Of a DNA stretch of 64,000 bases, positions 51,024-58,661 are shown piece by piece; within the stretch, counting starts at the first letter, position 1; each line of letters begins with the position of its first letter. The translations under genes were made by a program, and so were the position numbers. Origin of the DNA: Nocardia sp. NBC_00416 (GTDB lineage: Bacteria > Actinomycetota > Actinomycetes > Mycobacteriales > Mycobacteriaceae). The stretch lies in assembly GCF_036032445.1 (NCBI RefSeq), contig NZ_CP107932.1, forward strand, positions 6,946,501-7,010,500, in the 5' to 3' direction. The notes beneath the pieces are model-generated. The model ran no database searches, had not been told where the DNA came from, and saw only the letters and a list, made by a program, of their open reading frames with translations.

Positions 51024-52466
51024 ATGACCACGACACGGTGGGTGCGGTGGGGCGTCGCGGCGGCCGCGGCGATGCTGACGTTTTCGGCGCTGTCGGCGTG
51101 TGCGGAGGCCGGTTCCGCGCAGAACGCGACGAGCTCGGACAATCCGTGGCAGATCGCGGGCGCGACGACCAGTACCGGCCCCAGCGGCCCGCGGGAGGGG
51201 GTGCCCGACAGCGACCGGCAGGCCGAGAACGGGGACGGCGGCGACATGGACCGCCTCGCGCTCAACGCGGTCGCCGATATCGAGGCCTTCTGGTCGGAGA
51301 ACTATTCGGCGAACTTCCCGGGCGAATTCCGCCCGGTAGCGAAACTCATCTCCTGGGACGCCGACGCCGCGGAGCGCGACTCGGTCGAGTTCTGCACGGT
51401 CAGCACCCACGAACTGGTGAACGCCGCCTACTGCGGCGAGGACGAGACCATCGGCTGGGATCGCGGAGTGCTGCTGCCGGAGCTGGTGGATCGGTTCGGT
51501 GAGATGGCGGTGGTGATGGTGCTCGCGCACGAGTACGGGCACGCGCTGCAGATACCCGCCGGGATCGCGACCGAGGATTCACCGGGCCTGGTCACCGAAC
51601 AGCAGGCCGACTGCCTGGCCGGAGTGTTCCTCCGGCATGTCGCCGAGGGCGACTCACCCCATTTCGACCTCAACACCAGCGCAGGTCTCAACGGTGTCCT
51701 CGGCGCCACCGTCGCGGTGCGCGACCGCGACCCCGACGATCCGGAGAATGTGCACGGCAGCGCTTTCGAACGGGTCACCGCTGTGCAGATGGGGTACACG
51801 GACGGCGCCGGAAGCTGCGCCGAGATCGACGAACAAGAGATCGAGCAGCGCCGCGCCGGCCTCCCGGTGACCTTCGATACGGGGGAGGAGTACATGCAGC
51901 TCGAGGTCACCGAGGACGCGCTGGGCGAGATGGCGGCCGCGCTGGCCGATATCCTGCCGGTCGCCGATTCCCCCGACTACGACTACGACGGTGTGCCCAG
52001 CAGCTGCTCGGACGCCACACCGACCGAACCGGTCGCATACTGCCCGGCCACCGAGGTGATCGGGACAGATGTCGACGCGCTGGCCGAGCGGGCCGGTGGA
52101 ACGGGGGACGAGGACGAACCGCTGTCGGCGGTCGTCACCGGTGACTACAACGCGTTCGTCGTCTTCGTCTCCCGCTACACGCTCGCCTATCAGAACGCGC
52201 AGAAGCTGACCCTGACCGGCGCCGACAGCGCCGGACTGCGCACGGCCTGCCTGTCGGGGGTGGTGACCACCGCGCTGAGCAGGGTCGACAGCAACCCGCG
52301 GCTGTCCGCAGGCGATCTGGACGAGGCGGTATCGGGCCTGCTGGCCGACGGGCTGGCCGCCGCCGATGTCGACGGTGAGGTCGTCCCCGAAGGCTATCTG
52401 CGGTTGGAGGCCTTCCGCCTGGGCGTACTCGAAGGCGAATCCGCCTGCCTGAACGAGTACGAGTAG
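51024..52466 (+). CDS. exported neutral zinc metallopeptidase lipoprotein
   Basis: A 480-residue protein. The signal RWGVAAAAAMLTFSALSAC ends in a lipobox Cys near residue 26. The zinc motif HEYGHALQ lies near residue 172, and QQADCLAGVFLRH about 27 residues later supplies the third ligand (Asp) region, the arrangement of the YpfJ/neutral zinc metallopeptidase family. The long C-terminal part (about residues 280-480) is helical, with four cysteines. It would cleave proteins outside the membrane; substrates unknown. It ends at an 18-bp terminator. Confidence 0.85.
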   Translation: MTTTRWVRWGVAAAAAMLTFSALSACAEAGSAQNATSSDNPWQIAGATTSTGPSGPREGVPDSDRQAENGDGGDMDRLALNAVADIEAFWSENYSANFPGEFRPVAKLISWDADAAERDSVEFCTVSTHELVNAAYCGEDETIGWDRGVLLPELVDRFGEMAVVMVLAHEYGHALQIPAGIATEDSPGLVTEQQADCLAGVFLRHVAEGDSPHFDLNTSAGLNGVLGATVAVRDRDPDDPENVHGSAFERVTAVQMGYTDGAGSCAEIDEQEIEQRRAGLPVTFDTGEEYMQLEVTEDALGEMAAALADILPVADSPDYDYDGVPSSCSDATPTEPVAYCPATEVIGTDVDALAERAGGTGDEDEPLSAVVTGDYNAFVVFVSRYTLAYQNAQKLTLTGADSAGLRTACLSGVVTTALSRVDSNPRLSAGDLDEAVSGLLADGLAAADVDGEVVPEGYLRLEAFRLGVLEGESACLNEYE

Positions 52467-52469
52467 GAC

Positions 52470-52509
52470 GCACCCGTGGAACCGGTGCGCACACCGGTTC
52501 CACGGGTGC
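52470..52509. terminator. 18-bp perfect stem-loop, bidirectional
   Basis: Arms 52470-52487 and 52492-52509 are exact complements with a CGCA tetraloop. It starts 3 bp after the metallopeptidase stop codon and serves the convergent lipase gene too. No U tract. Confidence 0.85.
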
Positions 52510-52523
52510 AGTGGCCTCCGGAA

Positions 52524-53381
52524 CTACTCCGCCGGAACCCGCGCGTCCAGCCAGGCGACGACATCGGCGAGTACCCGATCGCGTTCGGGTTCGTTGAAGA
52601 TCTCGTGGTAGAGCCCGTCGTAGCGGCGGACCGTGAGATCGGTGGTGCCCGCGTGCTGTTCGATGCGATCGGTACTCGCCGGGGCGGCGATGACGTCGGC
52701 GGTGCCGTGCAGCGCCAGCGTCGGCACCCGTAGCCGCGGCAGCCGATCGAGGACCGTCGCGGCGGCCGTGAGGATTTCGGTCGCCGTGCGGGCGGGCAGC
52801 TTGCCCCGGAACACCAGCGGGTCGTCGTCGTAGGCCGTGACGACCGCCGGGTCCCGGCTGATCTGCGACGAATCGAGTTTCAGCACACCGAGGTTCGGCG
52901 CCAGCCGGGTGAGTACCGGCGCCAGCAGTCGCTGCGCCGGATTACCGGCGTCGATGATCAGCGGCGGCGCCGACACCACCACTCCGGCCACCTCCAGCGG
53001 CGCCCTGGTGGCCAGGTACAAGGTGATCAACGCGCCCATGGAATGGCCGACCACGAACGCGGGCGCACCGGGGTGTTCCTCGCGTGCCAGGTCCAGCAGT
53101 GCCGCCACATTGTCCGCGGCATTGTCGACCGACCCGATATTGGCCCGCGTCCCGGCATCCGCCGACTCCCCGTGCCCCACATGATCGAGCGCGTGGACCG
53201 CGAAACCGGCCGCGGCGAAAGTCCGCGCGACGTAGTCGTAGCGGCCCGAATGTTCGGCTACGCCGTGTACGAGGACGATGACCCCGCGGACCGCGACATC
53301 GGGTATCCAGGACCGTGTGCTGATCCGGTTCCCGGCGTGTTCGAATTCCCCGCGGCGCTTCTGCACGCCCTGATCACGCAT
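52524..53381 (-). CDS. monoacylglycerol lipase-like alpha/beta hydrolase
   Basis: A 285-residue serine hydrolase. IVLVHGVAEHSGRYDYVART is the characteristic oxyanion stretch of monoacylglycerol lipases, and FVVGHSMGALITLYLA holds the nucleophile in GHSMG. LALHGTADVIAAPASTDR gives the Asp, and YDGLYHEIFNEPERDRV the His. No signal peptide. The mycobacterial orthologue hydrolyses monoacylglycerol. The ATG at 53381 is preferred, with GAGGGGAG upstream. This start overlaps the stop of the last mini-ORF of the repeat array as TGATG. Confidence 0.9.
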   Translation of the reverse strand: MRDQGVQKRRGEFEHAGNRISTRSWIPDVAVRGVIVLVHGVAEHSGRYDYVARTFAAAGFAVHALDHVGHGESADAGTRANIGSVDNAADNVAALLDLAREEHPGAPAFVVGHSMGALITLYLATRAPLEVAGVVVSAPPLIIDAGNPAQRLLAPVLTRLAPNLGVLKLDSSQISRDPAVVTAYDDDPLVFRGKLPARTATEILTAAATVLDRLPRLRVPTLALHGTADVIAAPASTDRIEQHAGTTDLTVRRYDGLYHEIFNEPERDRVLADVVAWLDARVPAE

Positions 53382-53452
53382 CACTGCACTCCCCTCGAAG
53401 CCGGTACACGCTGTCCGCGAAGGCCGGAACGGAGGTGGAGGTATCGCATCAT
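53381..53452 (-). CDS. mini-ORF 3 of second repeat array (23 codons)
   Basis: ATG at 53452, immediately followed by a second in-frame ATG, opens a 23-codon frame beginning MMRYLHLRSGLRGQRVPA. Its TGA overlaps the lipase ATG as TGATG. GGAGGGAG lies 10 bases upstream of the start. The peptide would be small and basic. Translation is inferred from the signals only. Confidence 0.38.
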   Translation of the reverse strand: MMRYLHLRSGLRGQRVPASRGVQ

Positions 53453-53517
53453 CAGCACTCCCTCCAAGCCGGTACATGCTGTCCGCGAAGGCCGGAACGG
53501 AGGTGGAGGTATCGCAT
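53452..53517 (-). CDS. mini-ORF 2 of second repeat array (21 codons)
   Basis: ATG at 53517 opens a 21-codon frame beginning MRYLHLRSGLRGQHVPA and ending in Cys. The stop TGA overlaps the start of mini-ORF 3. The upstream GAGGGAGG is well placed. Confidence 0.38.
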   Translation of the reverse strand: MRYLHLRSGLRGQHVPAWREC

Positions 53518-53579
53518 CACTGGGTCCTCCCTCGAAGCCGGTGCATACGTGGTTCGCGGCGGAGGCGGAGATATTGCAT
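53517..53579 (-). CDS. mini-ORF 1 of second repeat array (20 codons)
   Basis: ATG at 53579 overlaps the M20 peptidase stop (TGATG) and opens a 20-codon frame beginning MQYLRLRREPRMHRLRG; its TGA overlaps mini-ORF 2 in the same way. It is Arg-rich and keeps the M-x-Y-L-x-L-R pattern of the other two copies despite DNA divergence. Confidence 0.36.
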   Translation of the reverse strand: MQYLRLRREPRMHRLRGRTQ

Positions 53580-54994
53580 CAGCGCGGCTCCTGACGCCCT
53601 CGGGCCCGGTCCGGCTCGGCGAGCGCGGTGACCAGGCGCCGGTTGAAGTCGATCAGCCGAGCGTAGTTCACCCGGGACAGCCGTTCGTCGTTTCCGTGGA
53701 TCCGTTCCAGATCGGCGGCGGTGAGCTGGACCGGGGCGAAATTACAGCGGGTATCGGCCAGATCGTCGTAGTGCCGCGAATCGGTGGCGCCCGGCACCAG
53801 GCCGGTGGTCACCGCGACGCCGGGCGCCACCTCCGCGGTGATCCCGGCGACCAGGTCGAAGGCCGGTCCGGGCGCGGCTGCCGGGGTCGGTTCGGAGGAC
53901 ATCCCCACCAGTTCGATCGTCACGCCCTCATCGCGTACGGCCCGGCGGCAGTGGGCGAGGACGGAATCGACCGAATCCCCGGGCAGGATGCGGAAGTTGA
54001 TCAGCGCTTCGGCCTGCTGCGGCAGCACATTCGCCTTCACCCCGCCGCGGATCACGGTCGGCGCGGTGGTGGTGCGCACCATTGCCTCGGTCTGCGGGGT
54101 CGCGGCCATGATCCGGGCGATCACCGGCGCGGCCGCGCCCGCGAAGCCGAGCAGTCGGCGTTTGACCGTGGGCAGATGCGGCCGGAGGCGGGCCAGCATA
54201 TCGGTGACCACCGGTGTCACCCGCAGGGGCATCGGATCGTCCTGGATCCGGCTCACCGCGCGCGCGAGCCGTCCGACCGCGGTCTGCCGTCCCGGCATGG
54301 ACGAATGCCCGCCAGTCTCCGATACCGACAACCGGACCGTCGCGTACCCCTTCTCACCGAGCATGATCGTCGCCACCGGTACGCGCACATCGTTCACGAT
54401 CCCGTCGGTGATCACCCCGCCCTCGTCCAGCAGGAGATCGGCCCGCACACCCCGCTCGCGCAACCGGGCCGCCATCCGCGCCGCGCCGGTGTTCCCGAAC
54501 ACCTCCTCGTCATGACCGAACGCGAGATAGATGGTGTGGCGCGGACGGACCCCGGCGGCGAGCGCGGACTCGACGGCCTCCAGGATCGCCAGCACCCGGC
54601 TCTTGTCGTCGATCGCGCCGCGCCCCCAGATGAACTCCTGGTCCACCACCCCGTCGAACGGGGGATGGGTCCAGCGTTGCGGGTCGCTCGCGGGCACCAC
54701 GTCCTGGTGCGCGAGCAGGATCGCCGCGGTGCGTGCCGGATCGGCGCCGGGCCAGGTGTAGAGACGGCTGTGACCGAACTTCTCCATGTCGAGTTCGGCG
54801 TGCACCCGTGGGAACGACCGCTCGAGATGCGCGGCCAAGCGGACGAACTCCGCGTCGGTGTCCGGAGCCTCGGACGTCTCGTCCGTTTCTTCCCGGGACA
54901 CGGTGACGCAACGCAGCGCGGTCGCGAGTCGTTCCGCGGTGGCGTCGTCGACCGGGACACCGGATGACGGGCGGGCCTCGATGTTGGTGGACAT
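53579..54994 (-). CDS. M20 family metallopeptidase (CPS1-like)
   Basis: A 471-residue zinc hydrolase. Metal-binding motifs are LLAHQDVVPA (His, Asp), GRGAIDDKSRVLAILEAVE (bridging Asp), FGHDEEVFGNTGA (Glu-Glu) and DEGG. PGATDSRHYDDLADTRCNFA near the C-terminus gives the last His. The long form with a lid resembles carboxypeptidase S/PM20D1-type enzymes that hydrolyse or form N-acyl amino acids. No signal peptide from the ATG at 54994. Its stop overlaps the first mini-ORF of the repeat array, linking it to the lipase gene. Confidence 0.88.
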   Translation of the reverse strand: MSTNIEARPSSGVPVDDATAERLATALRCVTVSREETDETSEAPDTDAEFVRLAAHLERSFPRVHAELDMEKFGHSRLYTWPGADPARTAAILLAHQDVVPASDPQRWTHPPFDGVVDQEFIWGRGAIDDKSRVLAILEAVESALAAGVRPRHTIYLAFGHDEEVFGNTGAARMAARLRERGVRADLLLDEGGVITDGIVNDVRVPVATIMLGEKGYATVRLSVSETGGHSSMPGRQTAVGRLARAVSRIQDDPMPLRVTPVVTDMLARLRPHLPTVKRRLLGFAGAAAPVIARIMAATPQTEAMVRTTTAPTVIRGGVKANVLPQQAEALINFRILPGDSVDSVLAHCRRAVRDEGVTIELVGMSSEPTPAAAPGPAFDLVAGITAEVAPGVAVTTGLVPGATDSRHYDDLADTRCNFAPVQLTAADLERIHGNDERLSRVNYARLIDFNRRLVTALAEPDRARGRQEPR

Positions 54995-55165
54995 ACGTGC
55001 ATTCTGCTCGGCCCGGCGATCCCGTGGGTCCGGTTGCCGGCCCCGCCGTGACCACCGCCGCCGGAAGGCTGCGACCGGCCGCGGCGGAGTCGCCGCGCAC
55101 CCGGGCGTGCCGCCGGGCCCGTCCCGTGGTCGAAGCGCCGATGGCCGGGCATTATTCTGGGAGCC

Positions 55166-55900
55166 ATGGCAGCAGGCAAGCCCGACAAAGAGGCCAAGGC
55201 CGCGGCGAAAGCGGCGCGCAAACAGCAGTCGAAGGAACGTCGTCAGCAGATCTGGCAGGCGTTCCAGATGCAGCGCAAAGAGGACAAACTGCTGCTGCCG
55301 CTGATGATCGGCGCGGTGGTCCTCAGCACGCTGGTGCTGTTCGGGATCGGGTTCCTCTTCGGCGTGCAGTGGTTCCTGCTGCCGCTGGGCGTGCTGCTGG
55401 GCGCGTTGCTGGCGTTCATCATCTTCGGCCGCCGCGTGCAGAAATCCGTGTATGGCAAGGCGGAGGGCCAGGCCGGTGCGGCCGCCTGGGTGCTGGACAA
55501 CCTGCAGGGCAAATGGCGGGTCAGCAACGGGATCGCCGCCACCACCCAGCTCGACGCGGTCCATCGTGTGATCGGCCTGCCCGGGGTGATCTTCGTGGGC
55601 GAGGGCTCCCCACAGCGGGTGCGGTCACTGCTCGCGCAGGAGAAGAAGCGCACCGCCCGGATCATCGGCGACACCCCTATCTACGACGTGGTGATCGGTA
55701 ACGAGGAGGGCCAGGTCCCGCTCAAGGAGCTCCAGCGGTACCTCACCAAACTCCCGCGCAATATCGACGCCAAACGGATGGATCTGATCGAGGGCCGGCT
55801 CAGCGCGCTGAGCTCGCGCGGCGGTCCCGCGATGCCCAAGGGGCCGACACCGGGGAACGCGAAGATGCGCGGTATGCAGCGCACTATCCGCCGCCGCTGA
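55166..55900 (+). CDS. DUF4191 family membrane protein
   Basis: A 244-residue protein. A Lys/Ala/Glu-rich N-terminal segment (DKEAKAAAKAARKQQSKERR) precedes two membrane helices (LLLPLMIGAVVLSTLVLFGI and FLLPLGVLLGALLAFIIFGR). A cytosolic domain follows, with KWRVSNGIAATTQLDAVHRV and LTKLPRNIDAKRMDLIEGRL. This is the conserved actinobacterial DUF4191 protein located next to glnA1 in mycobacteria. Function unknown. It ends at a hairpin shared with the convergent RDD gene. Confidence 0.9.
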   Translation: MAAGKPDKEAKAAAKAARKQQSKERRQQIWQAFQMQRKEDKLLLPLMIGAVVLSTLVLFGIGFLFGVQWFLLPLGVLLGALLAFIIFGRRVQKSVYGKAEGQAGAAAWVLDNLQGKWRVSNGIAATTQLDAVHRVIGLPGVIFVGEGSPQRVRSLLAQEKKRTARIIGDTPIYDVVIGNEEGQVPLKELQRYLTKLPRNIDAKRMDLIEGRLSALSSRGGPAMPKGPTPGNAKMRGMQRTIRRR

Positions 55901-55907
55901 GCGGAAC

Positions 55908-55927
55908 CGGACCCGCGAGCGGGTCCG
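55908..55927. terminator. 9-bp stem-loop between DUF4191 and RDD genes
   Basis: CGGACCCGC at 55908-55916 pairs with GCGGGTCCG at 55919-55927; with a realistic loop the stem is 8 bp. It is placed 8 bp after the DUF4191 stop and 19 bp from the RDD stop. Confidence 0.6.
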
Positions 55928-55945
55928 CACCCGCACGTCGCGCGG

Positions 55946-56401
55946 TCAGCGCGAGCGCACCACCGCGGTCCCCGTGGCCCGGTCGTGCATACCGCGGCCG
56001 TCCTCGTCGGTGAACAGGGCGGGGATCACGAACACCAGCAGTACCTGCCGGCCCAGCGCCCGCAGGAATCCGACCGGCGCTTCGGCGTCCACCCGGATCA
56101 CCCGGATGCGCAGGAAGTACTGCCCGGGGGTGAACCCGAACAGCGTCACCGCGGCCAGCCCGATCACGAACCACAGGAGCAGGTTCACCGTCGACGCCGG
56201 CACCCCCTGTGCGATCAGCGCGGAGATCCCGACCGCGATCAGCCAGTCGACCAGCATCGCGACCACGCGGCGGAACATCCCCGGCAGCGATCCGACGCCG
56301 TCGCGCGGCAATCCCAACCGGGCACCGGCGTAATCGTCGCTGCCCGCGGAGCCGGGGGCGACGGGAGGTCCGGAGAGCCAGGAGCCGGTGATACGTGCCA
56401 T
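55946..56401 (-). CDS. RDD family membrane protein
   Basis: A 151-residue protein with three membrane helices of the RDD type: the first carries the Arg-Asp pattern in FRRVVAMLVDWLIAVGISAL, the second is VNLLLWFVIGLAAVTLF followed by GFTPGQYFLRIRV, and the third is VLLVFVIPALF followed by DEDGRGMHDRATGTAVV. RDD proteins have been linked to sodium or proton exchange and to other transport, but this one is not assigned. It is divergent from glnA1, and its start lies 110 bp from the GlnR box. Confidence 0.88.
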   Translation of the reverse strand: MARITGSWLSGPPVAPGSAGSDDYAGARLGLPRDGVGSLPGMFRRVVAMLVDWLIAVGISALIAQGVPASTVNLLLWFVIGLAAVTLFGFTPGQYFLRIRVIRVDAEAPVGFLRALGRQVLLVFVIPALFTDEDGRGMHDRATGTAVVRSR

Positions 56402-56513
56402 GCTCCCAGGATAAGCGGTACCCGCACGCGCGCCGCGGCCGTGGCGGGCTGGACCGGGGTCGGCCGAACCCGCTGTTCGTGGCGTGGCCGAAGACACCCC
56501 GCCGACACGACGT

Positions 56514-56551
56514 GTAACACTGGCGAAACACACTCTTGACTGGCGGGAAAC
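56514..56551 (+). promoter_or_regulatory. GlnR box upstream of glnA1
   Basis: GTAAC-N6-GAAAC-N6-TTGAC-N6-GAAAC, with all three spacers exactly 6 bases, matches the two-site actinobacterial GlnR consensus (GTNAC-N6-GAAAC repeated). The third element, TTGAC at 56536-56540, can also act as a -35 hexamer with a weak -10 (CATAGC, about 56560) 18 bp further on, so GlnR would bind over the promoter of glnA1. Confidence 0.75.
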
Positions 56552-56625
56552 ACCCTGTCCATAGCGTCGGGGCGCGACGCCCTGCACTCGATACTGGCTG
56601 GGAATCTATCCGTAAGGAGAACTAA

Positions 56626-58062
56626 GTGACGTTCAGCACGGCCGACGAGGTCATCAAGTACATCGCGGATCAGGATGTCGAGTACGTCGACATCCGGTTC
56701 AGCGATCTGCCCGGTGTGCAGCAGCACTTCTCCATCCCGGCGAAGGCCTTCACCACCGACCTCGCCGAGGAAGGCCTCGCGTTCGACGGTTCTTCGGTGC
56801 GGGGTTTCCAGTCCATCGACGAATCCGACATGCTGCTGCTGCCCGACTTCAGCACCGCGCAGCTGGACCCGTTCCGTGCGGCGAAGACGCTCAACATGAA
56901 CTTCTTCGTGCACGACCCGTTCACCCGTGAGTCCTACTCGCGCGATCCGCGCAATATCGCGCGCAAGGCCGAGGAGTACCTGCGCTCCACCGGTATCGCC
57001 GACACCGCGTTCTTCGGCGCCGAGGCCGAGTTCTACATCTTCGACTCGGTCCGCTACGACTCCGGTATCAACGGCGCCTTCTACGAGGTCGAGTCGATCT
57101 CGGGCTCCTGGAACACCGGTGCCGAGTTCAACCCGGACGGCAGCCCGAACCGCGGCTACAAGGTCCGTAACAAGGGCGGGTACTTCCCGGTCGCCCCCTA
57201 CGACCACTACGTCGACCTGCGCGACAAGATCTCCACCAACCTGCAGAACGCCGGTTTCGAGCTCGAGCGCGGCCACCACGAGGTCGGCACCGCCGGTCAG
57301 GCCGAGATCAACTACAAGTTCAACACCCTGCTGAGCGCTGCCGACGATCTGCAGCTGTTCAAGTACATCGTGAAGAACACCGCCTGGGCCGAGGGCAAGA
57401 CCGTCACCTTCATGCCGAAGCCGCTCTTCGGTGACAACGGCTCCGGTATGCACGCGCACCAGTCGCTGTGGAAGGACGGCAAGCCGCTGTTCCACGACGA
57501 GGCCGGCTACGGCGGCCTGTCGGACCTGGCCCGGCACTACATCGGCGGCATCCTGCACCACGCCCCGTCGCTGCTGGCGTTCACCAACCCGACGGTGAAC
57601 TCCTACCACCGCCTGGTCCCCGGCTACGAGGCCCCGATCAACCTGGTGTACTCGCAGCGCAACCGCTCCGCCGCGGTCCGCATCCCGGTCACCGGCAACA
57701 ACCCGAAGGCCAAGCGCATCGAATTCCGCGCGCCGGACTCCTCGGGCAACCCGTACCTGGCCTTCGCCGCCATGCTGATGGCAGGCCTGGACGGCATCAA
57801 GAAGAAGATCGAGCCGCTGGCTCCGGTCGACAAGGACCTCTACGAGCTCCCGCCGGAGGAGGCCAAGAACATCCCGCAGGCCCCCACCAGCCTGGCGTCG
57901 GTGATCGACCGCCTCGAGGCCGACCACGACTACCTCACCGAAGGCAATGTCTTCACCGAGGACCTGATCGAAACCTGGATCAGCATCAAGCGTGAGCAGG
58001 AGATCGCCCCGGTGAACCTGCGGCCGCACCCGTACGAGTTCGAGCTCTACTTCGACGTGTAA
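56626..58062 (+). CDS. glnA1: glutamine synthetase I, GlnA1
   Basis: A 478-residue dodecameric-type glutamine synthetase, the main ammonium-assimilating enzyme. Signatures are AFDGSSVRGFQSIDESDMLL, EAEFYIFDSVRYDS, FMPKPLFGDNGSGMHAHQSL and NRSAAVRIPVTGNNP. DLYELPPEEAKNIPQ holds Tyr406, the adenylylation target at the same number as in M. tuberculosis. The GTG start has AAGGAG eight bases upstream. Expression is probably controlled by GlnR from the upstream box, and activity by GlnE. Confidence 0.97.
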   Translation: MTFSTADEVIKYIADQDVEYVDIRFSDLPGVQQHFSIPAKAFTTDLAEEGLAFDGSSVRGFQSIDESDMLLLPDFSTAQLDPFRAAKTLNMNFFVHDPFTRESYSRDPRNIARKAEEYLRSTGIADTAFFGAEAEFYIFDSVRYDSGINGAFYEVESISGSWNTGAEFNPDGSPNRGYKVRNKGGYFPVAPYDHYVDLRDKISTNLQNAGFELERGHHEVGTAGQAEINYKFNTLLSAADDLQLFKYIVKNTAWAEGKTVTFMPKPLFGDNGSGMHAHQSLWKDGKPLFHDEAGYGGLSDLARHYIGGILHHAPSLLAFTNPTVNSYHRLVPGYEAPINLVYSQRNRSAAVRIPVTGNNPKAKRIEFRAPDSSGNPYLAFAAMLMAGLDGIKKKIEPLAPVDKDLYELPPEEAKNIPQAPTSLASVIDRLEADHDYLTEGNVFTEDLIETWISIKREQEIAPVNLRPHPYEFELYFDV

Positions 58063-58139
58063 GCCGCTATAGCGGTCTGACCTGCGACGGAGCATCTACG
58101 AACCACCTTCCGTCCGCAATACGTCCGCAACAGCTGTAG

Positions 58140-58193
58140 ACGAGTCCACCCGCTCAGTGATCACAGACGCGATCACTCGGCGGGTGGACTCGT
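58140..58193. terminator. composite hairpin after glnA1
   Basis: Arms 58140-58153 and 58180-58193 pair over 14 bp, and inside them AGTGATC (58156-58162) pairs with GATCACT (58171-58177), giving a nearly continuous stem of more than 20 bp with an 8-base loop. A separate perfect 12-bp palindrome, CCGCTATAGCGG, lies at 58064-58075 just after the stop codon. Both are in the 268-bp gap before the DUF4287 gene. Confidence 0.7.
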
Positions 58194-58330
58194 GGCTCGA
58201 CTACTCCTCCGTGGAGAACCGCCGACTCCTCCCGGAAAGTGATGCCCGACACATGGGTCCGGCGGCCGATGAGATCCCGGCCGGTCTCGCGTCTTCTTTT
58301 CAGAGTTCGCGTCGAGCAAGGAGATCGAAG

Positions 58331-58546
58331 ATGTCGACCACACCGAAGGGCCCCGCGTCCTACTTTCCGTCCATCGAGGCGAAGTACGGGCGGAGTATCG
58401 ACGAATGGAAGGCCGTCCTGCGCGACTCCGGATCGTCCGCGCACAAGGAACTCGTCGAATTGCTGAAGACCCACGGTTTCGGGCACGGGCATGCGAACGC
58501 ACTCGTCCAGCACCACCTGCACCCCGAGAAATGGGCGGCTGCCTGA
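58331..58546 (+). CDS. DUF4287 domain protein
   Basis: A 71-residue protein. The ATG at 58331 has AAGGAGAT upstream at good spacing. SYFPSIEAKYGRSIDEWKAV followed by HKELVELLKTHGFGHGHANA is the DUF4287 signature (a small helical domain often found beside DUF5655). The product is soluble and single-domain. Its role is unknown; the family is widespread in actinobacteria as small stand-alone proteins. It has its own promoter region after the glnA1 terminator. Confidence 0.85.
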   Translation: MSTTPKGPASYFPSIEAKYGRSIDEWKAVLRDSGSSAHKELVELLKTHGFGHGHANALVQHHLHPEKWAAA

Positions 58547-58661
58547 ACGAATTCATCCGGGACATCGGCGGGCGGGCCGACGCGCACGAGGGGTGCTGCG
58601 GGTCTATCCGCTTCTGCTGTGGGCAGCTCGCACGGAGTCCGGGATTCGACGGGTGTTCCGG

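Larger units (their letters stand above)
53378..53581 (-). repeat. tandem repeat of three imperfect units (68, 68, 62 bp)
   Basis: Unit borders are the GCATCA sequences (plus strand) at 53378, 53446, 53514 and 53576. The two units nearest the lipase are almost identical; the third, next to the peptidase, is diverged and 6 bp shorter. On the minus strand every border reads TGATGC, a stop codon overlapping a start codon, preceded by a GAGGG-type Shine-Dalgarno sequence. The array bridges the M20 peptidase stop and the lipase start exactly. Confidence 0.93.
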
